A stretch of DNA of 64,000 nt from Eleginops maclovinus. Its lineage: Eukaryota > Chordata > Actinopteri > Perciformes > Eleginopidae. The translations under genes and the position numbers were made by a program. The DNA lies in contig NC_086355.1 of the NCBI RefSeq assembly GCF_036324505.1, positions 25,106,518 through 25,170,517 on the forward strand. The letters are read 5' to 3'. Under the pieces are notes generated by a model. That model saw only the letters and a program-made list of their open reading frames with translations. It searched no databases and had not been told where the DNA came from. Shown here in pieces: positions 35,870 through 49,388 of this stretch. Every line of letters starts with the position of its first letter. Within the stretch, counting starts at the first letter, position 1.

Positions 35870-38270
35870 TGTACAAAGTGGAAATCAAGAAGGGGTATGG
35901 CCGGGATTTTTTTATCCAAAAGTCATATAGAAAGAGCACATACCTTTACCAAGATAAGACAGCTCATATTTGTATGATGAGCTGTAGATAAATGTATAGG
36001 TTTGCATCCAAACCTTAATTGTCATTGTGACTTAATATTTAAATCCTGAATACAGATGTATGTTGGCCATTTAAATTCCCATTCCAACTGTATGCATTTT
36101 ATTTACATAATTTCCGGTCCCTTTAAATGTCTGTTTAAATGTTTTTAGCTGTTTTAAAGTTGTGACTGTTTCTGTTGACAGATGTTGCTTTTTAGTTTCA
36201 GAATCATTTTAGTATTCAAAGCCAAAGTTATCTGCTAAGAGCAGCACCATAAATACAACACGACGAAGAGAAGACTACGCTTTTTTTCCTTTTCACATGT
36301 TTTCAGGCCTTGTTTGTTTCTTTAGCACATTCACAGGCCTCTGGTCCAACAGCCCCTCCCATTTCCAAGTTGCCATGGAAGCCATCCACACTTTTTCCCC
36401 TTCAGCTCAACACAACAGCCGCATTCTGGAAAACCTTTCATTGGCTGACAATTGCTAATAAGTGGTGAGGAGACACCTCCGTTCCGATGGCTGAATTATT
36501 CAAATCACTTCTGCACAACTGGAAAAGCAACAAAGCAGCCATCTTATTATGTGTAATCATAATTGACAGGTATCGAAAAATGGATTTTACGCATGTGGGT
36601 TTATGTGTGCATAATGCACAAATATCTGTGTCTCTCCTGGTTTGTTGCAACAAGATAAAGCTCAGCCAGCTGGAAAGGAAGCGCAAGAGGAATAATGTGC
36701 AGACAGAGCGGCTCTGAGGCCTCTGTGAAGCACAATACACCAATTAAATTGCAATAACCTTCCGAAAAAAAGAGAACGTCCTGTTTCTAACAATACAAAC
36801 ATATTAAAAGTCAAAACCTCTTAAAGTAGAACTGAAATTGTAATACTTGTGCTATGCATTTTCATACATAACAAGCAGCAGTCTGCAGCATAAATCTTTT
36901 AAATATATGGAAATACATTACACTCCCCCTATCACCAACAATATTACATTATGATCCATGAAATATATTAGAAGCATTATAACATATTTCACTGAACACA
37001 TACAGAAAAGCTGCATGGGGCTGCATTCTGAGTTCTTACTTTGATTTTGATTCTGTGTATAGGTGAGAAGAGATATCATAATGTATCTATTAGTCAACCT
37101 CTAGTTTATAACTAATCAAGAGAATCAATGAGGCATTGTAAAACACTTATAATTCATTGAAAGTCAAATATATAATACAATGCACAAATGATGTGTTTTT
37201 ATGAAGTCATAAAGCATTATCCATGCATTTTAATTCACTATGTATGATCTCAATGCACTATAGATGTGGTCTTCAGTGAAAGTATTACCATTTTTCTTTT
37301 TTGTCAATCACGCTATTCTTAGATCTGATCACACATTTCAATCAATTTCCTTCAGGATAACATTTTCCTTTCCATAAGTGTGAAGGTGGTGTGAATCCAG
37401 TGATGTGGCTTTCACTGTGTTCACAGCTATACCTAAAAAAAAGTAATGAATAAAGTAAATAATTTAAAAAAAACTTTCTCTAAACCACATGATTGTGAAC
37501 CAGGAAGTGTTACAAGTGTGTGTGGGGGGAGATCAGGGAGGATGTGTGGGTCTCAAAACATTGGAAATTGCTGTCTGTATTCTGTCTAAAAGCAGATTTG
37601 ATTTATCTTCCATGTCTCTTCGGTTCTTAAGCAAAACCACTTCCGGATTTTAACTCAATCTTGCCTTACCCACCAAGATGTTTTCTAAATGATGGAAGAG
37701 GGATTTTCTCCCCATCATTTATTCCATGTTTCAAAAACTCTCAGTGACAGTATGGCGTCTTCAGCTCAGCACTTCACCTGCTGTGAATCGTCCCTATGCT
37801 GTTACACTGGATTTAGCTTCACAGACTCTCCTATAGTCCTGTCGATGTGTTAAAATGTGCATTGGGAAGAAGTCTTCTGATTTGATGCTAAAATGACAGA
37901 GTTGAAAAGTGATTTTCATTTGCTGCCAATCCAGCGGTTTAGGCACCATCTGCTGCTCCTAATGAATTCATGAAGACTCATTACCTGCTTTAGTTTCACT
38001 CCTAAATGGATATGAGACGGTGGAGTATATATAACAGCAGTCAGGTCTGCAGGTACATTAACAACAGTCTTAGTATCCACTGACCAAGCTGCAGTGTTTG
38101 ACCGCCAGTCAGAGAGAGCAGGCTGTACCATGATGAGGAAACATATGATCTGACAATACAGTTCTCAACAAGGGAGAAGTTTCAGTGAACATAGCACTCT
38201 GAAAAGTGTGTCTTAGAGTTTTAGGATTAAAACAAAAATTGTAAAACTTGCTGCTTTGTCTTTATTTCAG
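35870..38270. other. Unannotated DNA
   Basis: No repeat or known protein recognised. A possible exon begins at 38271. Confidence 0.45.
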
Positions 38271-38341
38271 GGTCATTTCCCCTTGTGGGCTAAAATGCCC
38301 AAGGCAGAAAAACTACTGTGATTGAACTTTTGTTCCTGCCA

Positions 38342-38396
38342 TGGATAAAGCCAGACTGCACAAAATGCTGGTCAACAGAGGGCATACTGCTACCAA
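38342..38396 (+). CDS. Candidate host coding exon with start codon
   Basis: A pyrimidine-rich acceptor (TTTGTCTTTATTTCAG) ends at 38270, and a donor AA/GTAAGAAAG begins at 38397, giving an exon of 126 bp. ATG at 38342 sits in a strong Kozak context (CCTGCCATGG) and encodes MDKARLHKMLVNRGHTAT plus one base. No product is recognised and no partner exon was identified. Nearby DNA shows no transposon ends. It may be the first coding exon of a host gene, or a chance combination of signals. Confidence 0.3.
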
Positions 38397-38606
38397 GTAA
38401 GAAAGGATGCTTTCAAAATGAAAGTTTTTTTTCTTCCTTACATTGGTGTGCTTGGGATGCATCACTGGCAGTTTGCAGTGAATGGAAATACTGACTTAAA
38501 TGGCTCAGATCAAGCACAGCTTCAAACTTTAAAATAGGTCGCCCCTCCTAAACTAAATTAGAAACTTGACCAGGACATACAGTATCTAGGTCCAATATAC
38601 TTTTTA
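38397..38606. other. Short unannotated stretch
   Basis: No recognised feature between the candidate exon and the minisatellite-bearing element. Confidence 0.5.
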
Positions 38607-40326
38607 TTAAAGAGGCCCTGATGTTCCCTCCCCTGAAGTGTGTTCTATAGGTTTCTGAAACCCTTCGGTTGACAAAGTGACATCACTATGGAACACTCGT
38701 GCTGCTATTGGCTAGCACTCAAACACATAGTACGTGATAGGCTAAGGGACGGGACATCTCTAAGCGGTTGTCAAATCACAACAGAACCGGCCAGCTAAAC
38801 AATCAGAGCAGACTGGGCTCTGGTTTCAGACAGAGGGTGAAAAGAGGTGCTGCAGCACAGACAGTATGAGAAAAATAAAGACCTTTTTGAACATTAAAGC
38901 ATGGAGACATGTCACAGTCACTACATACTGATATACACCTGAACATCAGCAGGAGAGGACTCTTTAAAGTAGAGACACTACATACTGATATACACCTGAA
39001 CATCAGCAGGAGAGGACTCTTTAAAGTAGAGACGCTACATACTCATACACACCTGAACATCAGCAGGAGAGGACTCTTTAAAGTAGAGACACTACATACT
39101 GATATACACCTGAACATAAGCAGGAGAGGACTCTTTAAAGTAGAGACACTACATACTGATATACACCTGAACATCAGCAGGAGAGGACTCTTTAAAGTAG
39201 AGACACTACATACTGATATACACCTGAACATCAGCAGGAGAGGACTCTTTAAAGTAGAGACACTACATACTGATATACACCTGAACATCAGCAGGAGAGG
39301 ACTCTTTAAAGTACAGTCTCTACATACTGATATACAGCTGAACATCAGCAGGAGAGGACTCTTTAAAGAAGAGACACTACATACTGCTATACACCTGAAC
39401 ATCAGCAGGAGAGAACTCTTTAAAGTAGAGACACTACATACTGATATACACCTGAACATCAGCAGGAGAGGACTCTTTAAAGTAGAGACACTACATACTG
39501 ATATACACCTGAACATCAGCGGGAAAGGACTGTTTAAAGTAGAGACACTACATACTGATATACACCTGAACATCAGCAGGAGAGGACTCTTTAAAGTAGA
39601 GACACTATACTGATACACACCTGAACATCAGCAGGAGAGGACTCTTTAAAGTAGAGACACTACATACTGATATACACCTGAACATCAGCGGGAGAGGACT
39701 CTTTAAAGTAGAGACACTATACTGATACACACCTGAACATCAGCAGGAGAGGACTCTTTAAAGTAGAGACACTATACTGATATACACCTGAACATCAGCA
39801 GGAGAGGACTCTTTAAAGTAGAGACACTACATACTGATATACACCTGAACATCAGCGGGAGAGGACTCTTTAAAGTAGAGACACTATACTGATACACACC
39901 TGAACATCAGCAGGAGAGGACTCTTTAAAGTAGAGACACTATACTGATATACATCTGAACATCAGCAGGAGAGGACTGTTTAAAGTAGAGACGCTACATA
40001 CTCATACACACCTGAACATCAGCAGGAGAGGACTCTTTAAAGTAGAGACACTACATACTGATATACACCTGAACATCAGCAGGAGAGGACTCTTTAAAGT
40101 ACAGTCTCTACATACTGATATACACCTGAACATCAGCAGGAGAGGACTCTTTAAAGTAGAGACTCTACATACTGATATACACCTGAACATCAGCAGGAGA
40201 GGACTCTTTAAAGTAGAGACTCTACATACTGATATACACCGAAACATCAGCAGGAGAGGACTCTTTAAAGTAGAGACACTACAGACTGATATACACCTGA
40301 ACATCAGCAAAATAAGACCCCTTTAA
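38607..40326 (+). mobile_element. TTAA-flanked element expanded by the 57-bp minisatellite
   Basis: The start is TTAAAGAGGCCCTGATG and the end, inverted, is TTAAAGGGGTCTTATTTTG, a short imperfect terminal repeat beginning with TTAA. The left 300 bp is shared, inverted, with 7978-8190. The interior consists almost wholly of array 3. The ends differ from those of the 1957 family beyond TTAAAG, so it is probably a separate but similarly targeted MITE family. Confidence 0.7.
38923..40312 (+). repeat. 57-bp minisatellite, array 3 (about 24 units)
   Basis: The unit is the same as at 3493-4306. Variants lacking 3 bp (CACTATACTG for CACTACATACTG) and variants with GTACAGTCTC in place of GTAGAGACAC recur in blocks, showing that higher-order groups were amplified together. 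Open frames on both strands (38909-39618, 40310-40002) are artefacts. Confidence 0.95.
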
Positions 40327-40582
40327 ATAAATCTTCTGCATGCTGCATATGCACAAAAAAGGACTTTTTGGTTTTGTAAATATTACTTTGATTATATGTT
40401 TAAATTCTACAATAAATGACTATTTCAGTACTTTTGCTCAAAATGTCACCTTTTATGTAACCAACATTAGCCGACAGATTAGCCAGCTAACTAGCTCGTT
40501 ATCATACTAGCAAACTTAGCCCGGTTCATGCACGTTGCACACATCAGATATAATATGTATATTTATCCTTGCAGCTAGTTGG

Positions 40583-40840
40583 TGGGGCTGAACGATTTGG
40601 AGAAAATATCTATTCAGTTTTTGCGATTTTTGCGAGGATTTGTAGCAAACAAAAGTGTTTTCTTTAGACTGTAGAATATGATGTGTCGGCCGGGACATCT
40701 CTGCAGCATGATAATATTACATTTAAAATGCTATTTTGACACACATTTTCCTTTTACAAATATTGCACCTGCTGCGATTTGAAAATTGTTGTCGGCCATA
40801 TTGCAGTTTCGATACAATTTGGATTGATTGTTCAGCCCTA
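40583..40840. mobile_element. hAT-like MITE
   Basis: The left end TGGGGCTGAACGATTTGG and the inverse of the right end (TAGGGCTGAACAATCAATCC) form a degenerate terminal repeat. Flanking 8-mers agree at only 5 of 8 positions, so the copy is old. Confidence 0.65.
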
Positions 40841-42668
40841 TTAAATGGCCACTTTAACCTAAGGAATCACCTTTTGCATATTCAGTGACTTCAAAGAAAA
40901 CATGTACAGTATAGTGTATCTCAACACCAATTCACATGTTTTGACAAAGAAAAATCGTCAGAGAGGACTATGATGAGCATGTCATGAAGATCTGTTTCCT
41001 CAGTGGAAGTGCAGCACACGAAGGTCCTGCTGATGTGTCCATCATCGAGGGAAGGGGGGTTCTTGATGACTGTAGATGTGTATCAAAGGCTTACCTTCTG
41101 CTCATGGGCTTCATATGCAATTAACCGAATATGAAATACACTTTGAAGTATTTCAGAAGCTCTTTCTTGAGCCAAATGTCCTGAAGATGTCTCCAAAAAT
41201 CAAGGCTTTATGGAACAAACTTCTAGCTTAAGTGTATGCACACTTTTTTCCTCAACTTGCAGTTCAGAGGAAATACCTGCTAGTATGATGTCTAGTAACA
41301 GTGACCTTTTTCATATGTTTTGCCTGAGCCCACTTTGTATAACTACATGTGTTGTATATTGTTAAGATAATGTTTCAAAACCTTGTTGAGGGTGTTGCCT
41401 TTGAGTGGAGTGCACCAGCTAGGCGTAAAAAAGTAGGTCTTAACTCTAACGTCGGGCATTCCATTACTATGGATACTAGTCTGTCTTTCCGATTTAAGCC
41501 TGCTCCATACTAGGCCTAAAGGTTCCACCCAGGCGCCACGCATACAGGGCTTAAGTCTAAGTGGTGCACTAGTCATAACTTTAGTTTGGTCTTAACCTTT
41601 CGGTTTTACGCCAGACGTAGAGTTATGCCCAGACTTCATTTGTTGTGGTTTGAGTGTTTGCAGCTAAAAATGTATACAATTTACAAAATACACATTCTGA
41701 CTTACTAAATGTCATTGGATATTTTATCTGAGATGTACTGAAATTGATCACTGTAAATACTTTCTTCAGGATCGGCCAGAGATTCTTATTTTAAGAATGT
41801 TTCATCTTCACTGAGACTCTCAGTAAAAAGTGTCCTAACTATTATTTTTAGCACCATGTGTGCACCAGATCATACAAGTTTGAAATATTGTAAACCGTTG
41901 CTTAGTCCTGGCTGGAACCAGTGTTTCAGAACATGAGGGTGTTGTTTTAAAGAGACCTTTATTTCAGGTTTTGTATGCCCTTATTTAACAGGTTTTTTTA
42001 TATAAAGATGTTTTATATAAAAGAAGCCCATAATAAAACAAATACATACTAGAGTAGTGCTGTTAAAGGTAGAATAAATAGTATGTAAATATTATCTAAA
42101 TATTTAAGTAGAAAATAATATGCGATAGTGAGTAAAAGGAAGTAACAAAGATAGAAAACTGACAGTAGAGTTTACCTGTTGTTAGAAACACTAAATGTAA
42201 GTAGAATTTACTTGAAATATCTTCTATAAAATGTACTTCTGCGTGGAAATTGATACCTAGGATTTTATAAGTACTGTAAATGTCTCAGTGTGGGACATGG
42301 GGGAATGTGAGGGGCTTGGTTGGATAGGAGGCTCGAGTTGAAGTGGCTCTGTAAGCTAATGGGACATGTGATGTCACCTTCCAGATGAGTCCTTACAGAA
42401 ATAGAAACATTTGAAACATTAATGATCTGTATGTTTCCTTGATGAAGTTTTAATGGCAGTGTGAGGCGCGTATGTCAGCTCATTACAGAGTTCTTATGCC
42501 AACAAATCATATTGCTGTTTTCACCACTCCCCCTGACCCAGATTCACACACAACAGGTGATTTCTCTGGCAGCTTAGGACTGTAAACTAGTAATGCAGTT
42601 AGTCTGTTCAGAGCCAGGATCGAGAGATATGCCTTTATAGCTAACTCTCTAAGTGTGGAGGAAATGTA
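40841..42668. other. Unannotated DNA
   Basis: Nothing recognised. Confidence 0.5.
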
Positions 42669-42750
42669 CAGCTTGCAGACACAGCTTTGTTCTATTTTTG
42701 AAAAAGTTTCAGCTTGCAGACACAGCTTTGTTCTATTTTTGAAAAAGTTT
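42669..42750. repeat. Exact 41-bp tandem duplication
   Basis: Units 42669-42709 and 42710-42750 are identical (starting CAGCTTGCAGACACAGC). Flanks are not repeated. A young, simple duplication. Confidence 0.95.
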
Positions 42751-44206
42751 CCTTTTAATGTGTCTGTAGTTTATTTCTCCTTCTAACCAACCTTCACTTT
42801 TTAAAGCTCAGTACTATTTTTTGCTTTGAAATTAAACTGATGTTAGTCCTCAAGCTTGGAAAGCTCATAAATAGCAACTATTTATGGAATGGTAGAAAAC
42901 AAAGAAGATAAACTCTTGGTCAAATTCACCCCTCGCATACCCCACAATTGTTCAATTTTTCAAATAAAAGCCTTTCACTGTACATTAAATAATCTGTAAC
43001 ACTGTTAGAGCACACAGCCTGCATGTACCTCATGAAGGGTTGGTGTCACTCACATGAGCTTAGTATGAATCATACAGAGTCTTTAGATGTGAGTATTAGT
43101 TTTTTTAATCACAATTGCATTTTGAATCAAAATTTAAAACAGCCACGAATAATTAATCTGTTTTTGGTTTGGTGTGACCCAGTTGTGTTAGTTGGTTCTC
43201 AAGGATGTTGTTTGTTCGCACACAGCACCACTTTGGAAAAACGCAGTCATTAACGCTGCAGCTTCTCTCAGTTTGCAAAGGGAAGCTGTTAAGGGTTAAT
43301 CACTTCTCCATAAATGAGACAGAAAAGAGAATTCATCCTTTTTATTCCCCAAATGTTAGGGTTTTAATTTGCAAGGAACAAAGTATTCTTGCTACTGTAT
43401 ACAGAATTTAAAGGAAAGGTGGTCTTGCAAATTAAAGCAAAAAAGGGCAGAACATTTAGCAGAAATGGAAGGCCTCGCAATCAAAAAAGAAGAAAGGATG
43501 TAATCATATTCTGAGGTTTGAAGTGAGGCCCTTGAGATTGCCCTCATTTCCTAGAAATCAAAATATAAATGATTAAAAAGTGATTGCTTGAAAATGAAAA
43601 CGGCAAGTCTAAATAAATGTATGATTAAAAAAGAAGGCCAGAGCTTATTTGCTCTGTTCAGTTTTACATGAAACACACAAAGGACGAGACAGGAGTGTAA
43701 AGGAACAAAAGCTACCAATATACTGGTGAGCTAGATCAAACAAACAGTCTCTACATAAAGTAGCAACATCTAGGTTGTGCACACTGACATGTGCAGAAAA
43801 AGCAGATGGAGGTTATACCAAGTGATGCTTTGTAAGACTTCTGCATGTTTGCAGTTAAAAATGTTTTTGTGTTTGCCTCCCTAGCCATGTATACTTTTAT
43901 CATGGATAGGAAGTGTATCAATTAACAATATTGGTAGTCTTCATTGTTTGCATGATAACCAATGTGTTGCAAAAACACATGCAAATCAGTAATTAGCCGG
44001 TACACCTGCTGTATATTCTTACTGTGACCTCCAGCATAGTGATGTTCAATAGAAACAACAGGCCACTTGTTCTGATGGAACTACAGTGTCGCGTCTTTTA
44101 TTGAATATTATTCAAAATAAAGTGGGACTGCCACAGCTCAGTTGGTTGGGTTATGTTCTGGGGCCACGTGTCATCTCCTGTCACTCACCATTTCAACACC
44201 GTCACT
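42751..44206. other. Unannotated DNA
   Basis: No recognised gene or repeat. Confidence 0.5.
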
Positions 44207-44503
44207 TTAAATGTCTCCAATTATGCAAAATGCACTTCTTGCTGTCTTTTATACATAAATATGTGTCCCCGGTGTGTAAGGAGACTCACAAAGTGTCAGC
44301 AAATACAACCCTCTCTCTTTTCCTCCTTACCCACATCTCTAAAAACGGGGGTACAAACAAGCTGATCCAGATTTGCCGTTCTTATGACGTAATGAGGAAA
44401 ATCTGGGCTGGCTTTACATCGAACTAATGGCAACGTCCCGCCCACATGACATATCAACCTATTGTCCACCATATACAGTTGGCAAGCTGAATACCCTCTG
44501 TTC
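44207..44503 (-). mobile_element. TTAA MITE, copy D (partial, inverted)
   Basis: TTAAATGTCTCCAATTATGC begins a segment that is the reverse complement of the right third of copy A, including AAAAACGGGGGTACAAAC and CTGGCTTTACAT. It stops where the CA tract would begin. Confidence 0.8.
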
Positions 44504-44895
44504 TGGAAGTAATGTGGTCTGTGTTTACATTAGCAAGCATTACTAACCCTCAGAGCTAACGCTGTACTGGAGAGACTGTGTGTAATATAAAGGTCCTGTC
44601 CTTGTGGTAAACCAAGAGAGAAACGTTTGAGCTCCATACTGTTTCAGAGATAATGCTCCCGGAAATAATGCTCCTGGTAGAAAACCGCACCATGGCAGTC
44701 TTTACTTATTTGTGCATTTGTAAATAAATGATTGCTCTATATTCATACCCCTCGTCTCAACTCCAAGGTTTTTGTTGAAGCCGAAGAGCTGGGTTGTAAC
44801 ACTGACAACTAGAACTGTAACACCAAACCTCAAGACTGCCACTATCACACCAGCCCTCAAGACCTGGAGCTGATCGAGGTCAGCAGAACAAATAG

Positions 44896-45000
44896 TGGCC
44901 CATCTCCAACCTTTCCATCATCTCAAAAACCCTTGAAAGACTGGTTGCTGCCCACCTTCAGCAACACCTTGACACAAAAAACCTTCATGAATGTGGGCAC
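44896..45000 (+). mobile_element. LINE reverse-transcriptase fragment
   Basis: One frame reads WPISNLSIISKTLERLVAAH, then LQQHLDTKNL, the conserved N-terminal part of a non-LTR reverse transcriptase (usual form YRPISNL...KILERLV). Flanking sequence is decayed. It resembles the Rex1/L2 group, but the clade is not certain. Confidence 0.65.
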
Positions 45001-45009
45001 TTTCTCTGG

Positions 45010-46529
45010 GGAATAACAGGAATATTCTGAAACAATATGGTATAGATCAGGCTGTATTTACCATGTTATATGCAGATAGAAACATACCTTTCACCATTTG
45101 ACAAGCAGACGTAATTCCAAACCTTTCTAATATAAATGTCCCATATATCAGGAGCATTGTTCTGTAAATATGAGAGTGGAAAAGCATTATTGTATTGCCA
45201 TGAGAAGAAGAATAGCTCAGCAGTTTGACTAATTCTCAGAAGACTACGCCATTTGTTCATTAACAGAAGGCTCTTTGAAGACAAAAATCCATTTATTTGC
45301 CAAATAGATGGCTTAAATAGTCAAAAACATTCAGCGCAGTGGTGTGAGGTAGCTAGCTAGCAGGTTAATTGATGGAGACTGCTGCTTTGACACTCAGAGC
45401 TGACAGTGTGGACTTTGTGCAAGGTTAACCTTTTTGTTTTTTTATTAAGTTTTACAATAAAGAATATGTGTTTAATTTGTATATTCCAAAATTCCCAAAC
45501 TTAACATCACTGGGAAAATGTTCATAAAAAATATGATGAGCTTGAGCTGCTGTACAACCGCTTGGACGTTGACAAGTAGAAGCACATTAAAATCACACAA
45601 ACGTTTTATAAGCAGACTAAATAATGGATGAAAAGGCACATTTAGATCATTCATCACTGTAACAAATGTATTTTACTGCAAAAGCATGTGTGTTTATGGT
45701 TTTGCATTAATGCTCTTTACAATGTACGCATGTGCTTAAATATGTGCTGTTATTGTGTTTCCATTGAGCGGTCAAGTGTGCTGTAATTCAGCACATTTGT
45801 TTCTGTACCAATGTGCTCTATAATTAATTGTAATAGCATAAACCTACCGGGGACTGTAGATGAAAATTAGCCTTAATTAGCTTAATATGGCACATTTACA
45901 TGATTGATTCAAATGCTCATGTAAATCAATGCCATTGTCCCTTCTTATATAAATACAAATACTCATCAGACCATTCAGCCACCCCACCACCTGCTCAATA
46001 TAGCAACACTAATTTCTTTAAGGTTCTGCCTTCATCACCTATTTGCAATGTTGCCTCAATATGTAAACTATACTGGAGGTACATATTGTCCACATCACAA
46101 CACTAGTCTGATGCAGCAAATATTTTGCATAGGGCTTTCTGCTGTTGACAAAAAAAGCTTCAACTATAATTCAAACCGTATATTCTGAGCTGCTGTAGGG
46201 AACAGTGAACAGTCAAATAATTCCATTTCAGTCCAATATCCCAGGACCAAAGGCTGATTTCCTACCTTCATTCCATGCATTCCACAGCCTGCCCTCCATC
46301 CACACCGACATGAAAGGGTTCAACATCAGCGTAGGTTCAGCACATTTTAACATCCTCTCACACCTGCAGCAGTCTTGGGGGGGTGGGGGGGGTGGGGTTC
46401 CCTCACATTTAAGAATGGCCTATGTCATTGGATATGCCACAGGAGGAGCAGACACTCCAAGTCAGTTTGCTGATCGGATATTTATTTAATAACAGTAAAC
46501 ATTTGAATGTCAGAAATATCAGGGAGGCC
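45010..46529. other. Unannotated DNA
   Basis: Nothing recognised. A G-rich run lies at 46377-46396. Confidence 0.5.
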
Positions 46530-47090
46530 AACTCAGTGGACATTTTAAACGACAGCTTAAGACACATCTTTTTATCAGTGACACCCTCCTTTTAAATAGT
46601 CTTTTAGTTGTTATTAATGATTTATTTTCATATAGTTTTATTTATTGTATAGGTTTTTACATGAATTATTTATTTCTCAGTTTTATTAGCGACATTACTT
46701 TTTAAATTTGTATTTTAATCTTTAACCATATATTACAATTATTATTATTATTATTACGTTTTTATTATTATTTTATTTTATTGTGTATATATATTTTTTT
46801 GTTGTATTTATACTATAGAATTTATGTTGTATTGAATCTATTCATTTTGTCTAATGTCTTCCTTTATTTACCTGAGGGGAATCATTATTTATTTTATTGT
46901 ATTTTATTTGTAAAATCAAACTGTTATATTATGCTTTTATGCTGCATGTTTCCAAAAAGATCTTACCATCTGATCTGAGGAGAAATTTCTGTTCTGTTCT
47001 GTTTTATTTTTTATTATGTGCCAATTTGTCAAAGCACTTGGATCTGCAGCTGTTGTATAAAATGTACTATATAAATAAAACGTATATTAT
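46530..47090 (+). mobile_element. LINE 3' end (end of ORF and 3' tail)
   Basis: GHFKRQLKTHLFI in one frame (46538-46576) resembles the last residues of fish LINE reverse-transcriptase ORFs. It is followed by a T- and ATT-rich tail and by GCACTTGGATCTGCAGC, then ATGTACTATATAAATAAAA, a typical tail ending in AATAAA. Confidence 0.5.
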
Positions 47091-49176
47091 TAATATATGC
47101 CCGTAAGCTCCAATCACATGAACGCATTATTTTACGTAACGATATCTACGTTACTTAATTGCTGTATAATAAGGTTTTTACACCTACTCTGCTCTCCCAG
47201 AAGAGAAACTGTTTCAATTTCAACATAATCTCCGCATCGTCATTCATCCGAGCATCTTCCCAAACTGAGCCTCTGCTGTACAAGAGGCTTTGATTGACAG
47301 GAAGAGGGGGTGCCCCTTGTTGAATACTTGCCTGGTTGATGAGTTTGGCTCACAGGATTTCCAGAGGGGGGGAAACTGCAAAGTGCTCAATTAGGTTTGC
47401 ATGCTCCACTGACTGCTTTAAAAGAGCATAAGGAAAATACTGGAGGATATGGAAGATTGGGAGCTCCATGTTTTTGAATGATTAAATTCAATAAACTTTA
47501 AAAAATAACCTGTCAAATCGTAAGAAATGTAAATTATCCAACAGACTAATGGCAACCAATTCAAATATAAGATATGGGTTCATAGATAAATCTGGTGTCT
47601 TGTTGATTGGTTTACACTCCCACAGTACCATTACTGTGGGACTGAACACATTTACACTGACAGCGGAGGTAGAGATGCTGGGTTAATCATTATTGACAGC
47701 CGCCCCCTTCGACATATGAAGGTGTTCTGTGTGGGAGTCTGTATACAGTTAGGATCCAGGCTATAGGGAAAACAACGCACATCGTCTGTCCAATATCACG
47801 TCAGTAGCAGGAGCTAGCCAGCAGCGATTAGTTGTTAAAAGCAGGGTCTGTGAGTTCTTGCATCGTGACCAGAATAAATGCTTTATCATATTAAGATCTG
47901 ACATGAAAAATACAGTAAAACTTACATATTGGTTAGGTAATATAGTATGATTAGCTATGCCTGACAATGACTCTGTCTCCTATAGGAAATTCATTTCATA
48001 GAGCAAGGTTGCTTTACCTTCCTTCCTATTTCTAAAGTTTGTCCGGGCTGTAGTTTTATGTAAAGAAAATGATTTTCCTCAGGATTCAGTAGTAGTTAGT
48101 GTTAAAATCAACAGCCAATATTTTCATATTCAGTAGAAAAGACTATCCTCTCTACAGTATCTAAATATACAACATAAAGAAAATACTGAATAATTAAAAT
48201 ACAATACACAACAGGAGGTTGTACATACATGAGGATTGTGTCGTTTATATCATACAGTTGAGACCAGTGTTGCCAAATTTAGCATGATAGTAACTTTGAA
48301 AATCCTAACTTTAATATTTCAAATGTAGATCTTTTTGCCCCGCCTCCATATGACACAGCGTGTACCCCAGCCCAAACAGCATCTGCACAACATGTTATCA
48401 GCTCACAATGAGGAAAACAGTTCATCCAGACAATGATGCAATCTATCACTATTCTGCCTTCCACATGTCTTCTCTCTCACTCCGCGCAGCGAAGCCCAGC
48501 CGGGAGAACTGGCGGGAAACTGCGTCACAATCATCTCCTTCCAGAGCTCAGACCGACTCTCCAGCTGTTCCACCCATCACACCTCTTCCATGGGGCACTG
48601 ACACCAAAACATTTAAATAAACCCTGCTATAATTTTCATTGACTCAAAAGTTCAGATCAGATTGAAAATATATGTATTAGACATTTGACATCAAAGGAAA
48701 CAATGATGGAAATGTTAGGTGCTGTGTTTAGATTATTCTGAAGACAAAACCGCACTCTTATCTTATCTTGCTTGTTTTAGACTTACAATGCCCCCATGAA
48801 ATCTAAGGCGCTTATATACAACAATCCAATCACACAGCTGCTGGTGGTTAAGTAAGAGTTGAACCAATTTCAAGGTTTTTTTCTCATGAGTTCATCATTT
48901 GGAGGACGGCCAACGCGCACAAACATACTAACAGCTGGATTCATCCCACCGTTGGTAAAAATACACCGCGTCTCTGCAGTCTTTCAGTAGCTTTTCAAAT
49001 CCCGCTGTTCTGACATCTGTCTAGAACCATACATATATTAAACATGAAGACACACTGCCACTATGAAGCAGTTGTGAAACAGTAGGCTTCTGTTGTCTCA
49101 AGGTTCAGCAGAGAAACCCTTTTTATCCACCCTTTAATTCTTATAATGTAACTGCTGGTTAGTATATTCCAAGAGC
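47091..49176. other. Unannotated DNA
   Basis: A locally GC-rich open stretch at 48360-48620 has no recognised domain. Nothing else was found. Confidence 0.45.
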
Positions 49177-49388
49177 TACACTGAAAAAACTGAAACGTTA
49201 ACTTTAATTAATTGTATAATGTTAACAGATTTCAATGAACTGTATTAGGTTAGTTGAAAGTAATAATATTAAGTTTAACCTAATATTTCTTTATTTAAAA
49301 GTAATATAATAGCTTTCGATTAACCTTATGTGAAATCTGTTAAGATAATACATTTAATTAAAGTCAAAGAATCCGTTTTTTCCGTGTA
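49177..49388. mobile_element. Palindromic TA-flanked MITE, copy 3 (complete)
   Basis: The ends are TACACTGAAAAAACTGAAAC and, inverted, TACACGGAAAAAACGG. Long internal self-complementarity pairs CTGTATTAGGTTAGTTGAAA with TAGCTTTCGATTAACCTTAT. TA flanks it on both sides. This is the best-kept copy. Confidence 0.8.

Noticed and set aside
38909..39618. Long open frames on both strands through array 3
   Set aside because: They translate a 57-bp minisatellite with no start context or domain; both strands are open only because of the repeat period.
48360..48620. Locally GC-rich 86-codon frame
   Set aside because: No domain, no convincing splice sites and no promoter context.
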